Position numbers and translations under genes: made by a program
Notes under the pieces: model-generated
The model's database searches: none
What the model was told of the DNA's origin: nothing
Seen by the model: only the letters and a program-made list of their open reading frames with translations
Origin: Pelagophyceae sp. CCMP2097
Lineage: Eukaryota > Sar > Pelagophyceae
Length of the DNA stretch: 10,718 bases
Direction of reading: 5' to 3'
Assembly (NCBI GenBank): GCA_026770575.1
Contig: MU657502.1
Location: 24,727-35,444 of the forward strand
In this document: piece after piece, positions 8,201-10,718 of the stretch
How the letters are laid out: each line of letters starts with the position of its first letter
How positions within the stretch are numbered: position 1 is the stretch's first letter

Positions 8201-10306
8201 CTTTACCTTATCGGTGCCGAGCGCGCTCGCGTCGGGCGCCTGCCAGTAGCCGCGATCTGGGGACGGCGCCATTAGGCCGCCAGCGCACGTCGCGCCCGAG
8301 GGGCAGGACCGGCAGCCCGAGGCCGGGACGGGCCAGACGAGCGTGTAGGACCCCACGTCGCAGACGCAGTCGTCGCGGCCCGTCGCTGCGGCGAGCCAGC
8401 CGACGACGTGCGTGCGCGCGCTGCACGGCAAGCATTCGCCCTTGCCCTCGTTGGGCTGGTACGAGGACGCGTCGCACGAAACCACGGTCTTGGACCCGCC
8501 TTCGTTAAACGCCAGCGGCTGCTTCGAGCCCGCGTGCGCGGGCGCGCAGGCCGTGGGGCTGTCGCGGTAGTAGCCAACCTCGCAGACGACGGTGCAGGTC
8601 GCCTTGTCGAGCTCCGCAACCCCGACGCTGTCGTTGACCAGGCCGACGCAGTCGCACGCGCCCGCGACGTCGCAGACGCCGCCGTTGAGGCACAGCTCGT
8701 CGTCCACGCAGCGCCGCTGCGCCCACGAAGGCCCGGCGAAGGCTAGGCCCGTGTCGATGACGTGCGTCGTGCCCGGCGAGATAGTTTGTCGTCTGCTGGC
8801 CCGTATCTGCGTCGAGCGTCGTGTCGAGCAGACCCGGGATGGACTCGCCGCGCGCGGCGAGGCCGCGGAAGAAGGCGGACACGCTGCACGCTGACCCATT
8901 TGGCGAACGCTCGAGCGCGGCGACGAGGAGCGCGACGTCGGTGTGCGCCGCCGCAGAGTGATAGTCTGGGCTGTACAAGAACATCTTCTTGTACTCCGCC
9001 GCGTACCTGCGGGGCCGAAGGACGCAGTCGACGCGCGGAGCGCCGCGGCGGCGAGGGGCCCGGCCACGCACTCGGCCGACGTCCAGCCGGTGAGGGAGGC
9101 ATCCTTGGTCTCCTGCTCCGACAGCCACTGCGGCGTGGAGACGATGTAGAGGTGGTCCGACGGACCGGCGGTCACGCCAGCGAGGCCGGCGGTGAGGGCC
9201 CACGTGGCGGCGTCGTAGCTGGCGCTGCTCATGAGGAGCATGCCGACGTCGAGCGCCGCGGTGCGGAGCGCGTAGAACAGTTCCGCGAAGGGTTCGCCGG
9301 AAAATCCCACGACGAGTACGTCGACGCCGCGCTCGCCGACGGAGTACGGTGCGTCGTACACCTCCGTGAGGTTGGCTACGAGCGCCGTCGCATTCATATT
9401 GTAGTCCTCATCAAAGTACGACAGGTCCTGGTTTCGGAAGCGGACATGTGTGACGTTTGTGGCGTTGATGCCCTCGCGGATACTGTCCGCGAGCTCGTCG
9501 TTGATCGTCTTTGTTCGCATCGAGACGTAGACGAACTGCCGCGCGCCGCGCCGCACGGCAAGCTCTACCGGTGCCCGGAACCGCGACGACGCCGCGCTGA
9601 GCCCAGCGTAGATCAACGCGTTGTCCTCGTAAATGTCCGGCGCGCTGACCTGCGCAGCGGCGACGCTCCGGGGAGCGCACGGCGCCGCGGGCGAGCGGAG
9701 GCGCCGACCTGCGTCGCGAGCGTGACGAGCCTCGCTGCTGCGATGATGGGCGTCGTGTTCCGGGCGAAGTCCGACGACGGCGGGGAGAGCACGACCTGTG
9801 CCGCCTGCGAGCGTACCGTTGCCTTGGCCAGAGCGACGCACTGCGCCTGCTGGGATTCGAACGAGGCGTCGGAGCCCGCCGTCGACCGCATCGTCAGGCG
9901 CAGGTACTTGCGCACGCTGTTGATGTTTACGCCCTTGTGCGGCGTGCGGCGCGTGTTCACGTAGTCGACGGCGAGGCGCAGCGCATCCGCCGTGTAGCGG
10001 TGGTTCCTGTTTCGCGCGGGCCGGTCGGCGGAATTCCGAGGCGCGCCGGGGCTTTTTCGGACGCGGCGCGGCGCTCGAAGTATTCCAAGGCTGCGCGGAC
10101 GCGGCGCGGCGCTCGAAGTATTCCGAGTCGACGGTGCGTACGCCGATGTATGCAAAGTCGTAAAACTCGACGGCTTGGCCGGCGGGGTCCTCGACTACGC
10201 CAAAGACGTCCGTCGCGTACGGGTATGCCGCCGCCGCGGCGGACGCGGACGCGCGCGGCGCCGCGGCGAAGCGCCAGAGCAGCAAAAAAACGGACCACCG
10301 ACCCAT
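5205..10306 (-). CDS. large receptor-like protein: Venus flytrap + EGF/Cys-rich + about 7 TM + IQ tail (multi-exon)
   Basis: Best-supported exons, reading down: 10306-10101, 10006-9709, 9649-9072, 9006 onward, to 8167, 8100-7848, 7778-7740, 7669-7508, 7450 onward, to 7047, 6918 onward, 6520-6375, 6300-6143, 6081-5205. Three stretches are uncertain (about 8844-8742, 7210-7130, 6693-6490). One fully open model uses introns 8844-8793, 7210-7162 and 6578-6521 and gives about 1,399 residues. The start at 10306 was chosen because it begins a signal peptide (MGRWSVFLLLWRFAAAP) in a good start context (GCCATGG). Then come an ANF/periplasmic-binding ligand domain, an EGF-like and cysteine-rich stalk, about seven hydrophobic segments and a roughly 290-residue tail with an IQ motif. 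The extracellular order recalls class C receptors, but the membrane part resembles the multi-span module of protist cysteine-rich and TRP/FLC-like proteins. It is probably a surface sensor; the ligand is unknown. Confidence 0.75.
5544..5576 (-). other. IQ-type calmodulin-binding motif in the cytoplasmic tail
   Basis: The tail reads IQHVWRARSAR, which fits IQxxxRxxxxR with Ala in place of the usual Gly. It sits in a basic region (RRHVAAAD before it, TPRRYRMSR after), as is common for calmodulin sites. It suggests calcium-dependent control; single IQ matches are short and can arise by chance. Confidence 0.5.
6274..7900 (-). other. multi-pass membrane region of the receptor-like gene
   Basis: Hydrophobic segments in order are: TSISYSALFAAF; HVFALMLLLPLSAAA; GSFLSFVVGAQ (weaker); VVGIAYLAVVIVGA; LLKQFALVSILVSF; AWTAIVVIVAYTILSAV; LTVFTIVIGLLLTL; and EYIIIFLAFNL joined to VNFAFAIVA across the 74-nt intron 6301-6374. 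Linking motifs such as FDVDIITPTCSF, LFGFLYTNFRSGALFW and RPNLNHASN followed by ELGAG are recalled from protist multi-span proteins with cysteine-rich ectodomains. Counting gives seven to eight spans, so a true seven-helix receptor fold is not shown. Confidence 0.6.
7905..8716 (-). other. EGF-like and cysteine-rich (GCC2/GCC3-like) stalk of the receptor-like gene
   Basis: CVDDELCLNGGVC followed by CDC is an EGF-like spacing. Further cysteine clusters follow: CEVGYYRDSPTAC, CLPCSARTHVVGW, DDCVCDVGSY and GCRSCPSGATCAGG, like the ephrin-receptor-type/GCC repeats of protist surface proteins. GYWQAPD follows. A GT-AG intron (8101-8166, 66 nt, phase 1) links this to the next exon, which carries three more cysteines (ANETC, VSLCEGT, AIRCPD) just before the first hydrophobic segment. 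Confidence 0.65.
8795..10006 (-). other. Venus-flytrap / ANF-type ligand-binding domain of the receptor-like gene
   Basis: This covers exons 2, 3 and 4. Recognisable elements are RYTADALRLAVDYVN near its start, LSPPSSDFARNTTPIIAAA, ALIYAGLSAASSRFRAPVEL, GARQFVYVSMRT, VDVLVVGFSGEPFAELFYAL, and EYKKMFLYSPDYHSAAAHTD. These follow the order of type I periplasmic-binding folds: Q..L lining the first lobe, an SPPSS-like loop, hinge strands and the aromatic YSPDYHS segment. Several N-glycosylation sequons (NATNVT, NMNAT, NLT) fit an extracellular location. Introns at 9650-9708 and 9007-9071 are both GT-AG and in phase. Confidence 0.75.
10058..10124 (-). repeat. 29-bp repeat duplicating an exon end and its splice donor
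   Basis: A 29-nt unit starting GGAATACTTCGAGCG is present at 10124-10096 and again at 10086-10058, period 38 bp. Copy 1 contains the last codons of exon 1 of the receptor-like gene and its GT donor (10100). Copy 2 lies inside the intron (10007-10100) and carries an identical second donor (10062), out of phase with the next exon. Confidence 0.85.
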
Positions 10307-10587
10307 GGCCGCCGCGGCCCGCCGGGACCGCGCGCCCTCGAGGCGGCGAAACGTCGCAGGTCGGACTGACCGCCAAGCGCCCAAAGGTCGACCGTACGCA
10401 CGCGCACGAGGGTCGTCGATTCTCACGGTCAACAGATGTCGAACCGTCTAGAATTTCACATGAAGCGTGAGCCAGGAGGGCGCAGGGAATTAATTTATCC
10501 TATGGTATCATGAATTCAGAGGCCTCGCGCCAAAACCAGTCAGTCAGTACTGGTCCCTGGTGGGTGGTCGCCCCCCGACGGTGCGCT
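10307..10587. promoter_or_regulatory. upstream region of the receptor-like gene, possibly a divergent promoter
   Basis: The minus-strand frame stays open upstream of 10306 to another ATG at 10432, but that extension is arginine-rich and would bury the signal peptide, so it was treated as leader. An AT-rich patch at about 10487-10515 is the most promoter-like part. A short hairpin-capable ACCAGT...ACTGGT pair lies near 10535-10555. Nothing else is recognisable. Confidence 0.35.
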
Positions 10588-10718
10588 ATGAGCGCTGGTG
10601 GGCGCGCACGAGGGCCTGGGGACTCTCCCGACCGGTCGGCGGTGGTCCGGCGTCGTACTGTCGCGGGCCGCGACGAGATGGACGACTCGTCCGTCCTCGA
10701 GGCCGCGAACACGCAGGA
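10588..10718 (+). CDS. possible 5' end of a gene cut by the window edge
   Basis: An open frame runs from ATG at 10588 to the window end (43 complete codons) with a second in-frame ATG at 10678. The last residues (DEMDDSSVLEAANTQ) look more protein-like than the preceding arginine/glycine-rich part, so 10678 may be the true start. It would be divergent from the receptor-like gene, continuing the strict strand alternation. No family can be assigned from so little sequence. Confidence 0.35.
   Translation, partial: MSAGGRARGPGDSPDRSAVVRRRTVAGRDEMDDSSVLEAANTQ

Noticed and set aside
8762..9964. 400-codon plus-strand open frame opposite the receptor-like gene
   Set aside because: It is arginine/alanine-rich with no motifs, and the opposite strand shows a clear flytrap domain. 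GC-rich coding DNA often leaves the antisense open.
10307..10432. Upstream ATG at 10432 as start of the receptor-like protein
   Set aside because: It would place about 42 arginine-rich residues before a clear signal peptide; the ATG at 10306 has a better context.

Overview
The window looks like nuclear DNA of a photosynthetic eukaryotic alga, most likely a stramenopile of the pelagophyte type. The reasons are GC-rich genes broken by many very short introns (mostly about 48-94 nt, donors often GTGCGT or GTGAG), a violaxanthin de-epoxidase-related protein, a CpcT/CpeT-like protein, and a large secreted/multi-membrane-span receptor-like protein of a kind common in protists. No bacterial operon signals are visible. 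The taxon is an inference; the gene families rest on motifs recognised by eye, not on a search.

Layout, left to right. 1-1099: no supported gene; a GC-rich left edge, then an AT-rich island (about 190-660) holding a 17-bp direct repeat, an 11-bp inverted repeat and a 31-bp tandem repeat. 1100-2220 (+): CpcT/CpeT chromophore-lyase-like protein, six exons, about 276 aa. 2292-4169 (-): violaxanthin de-epoxidase-related protein (VDR), five exons, about 543 aa, with one GC-AG intron. 4170-4275: a 106-bp head-to-head intergenic stretch. 4276-5123 (+): group XII secreted phospholipase A2-like protein, two exons, 264 aa, with the catalytic His-Asp pair replaced by Arg-His. 5205-10306 (-): one very large multi-exon gene encoding a signal peptide, a Venus-flytrap (type I periplasmic-binding/ANF) ligand-binding domain, an EGF-like and cysteine-rich stalk, about seven membrane segments, and a cytoplasmic tail with an IQ-type motif. 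10588 to the right edge (+): possible 5' end of another gene.

The genes strictly alternate strand: tail-to-tail, head-to-head, tail-to-tail, head-to-head, with gaps of only 71, 106, 81 and about 280 bp. The two left genes both belong to families tied to photosynthesis (xanthophyll-type lipocalins and bilin-lyase-like proteins). The other two carry secretory signals and seem unrelated to them in function. I see no evidence for a dedicated multi-gene system. The most novel item is the receptor-like gene, whose architecture resembles class C receptors in its extracellular part but not in its membrane part, and which has three exon junctions where reading frame and apparent conservation disagree.
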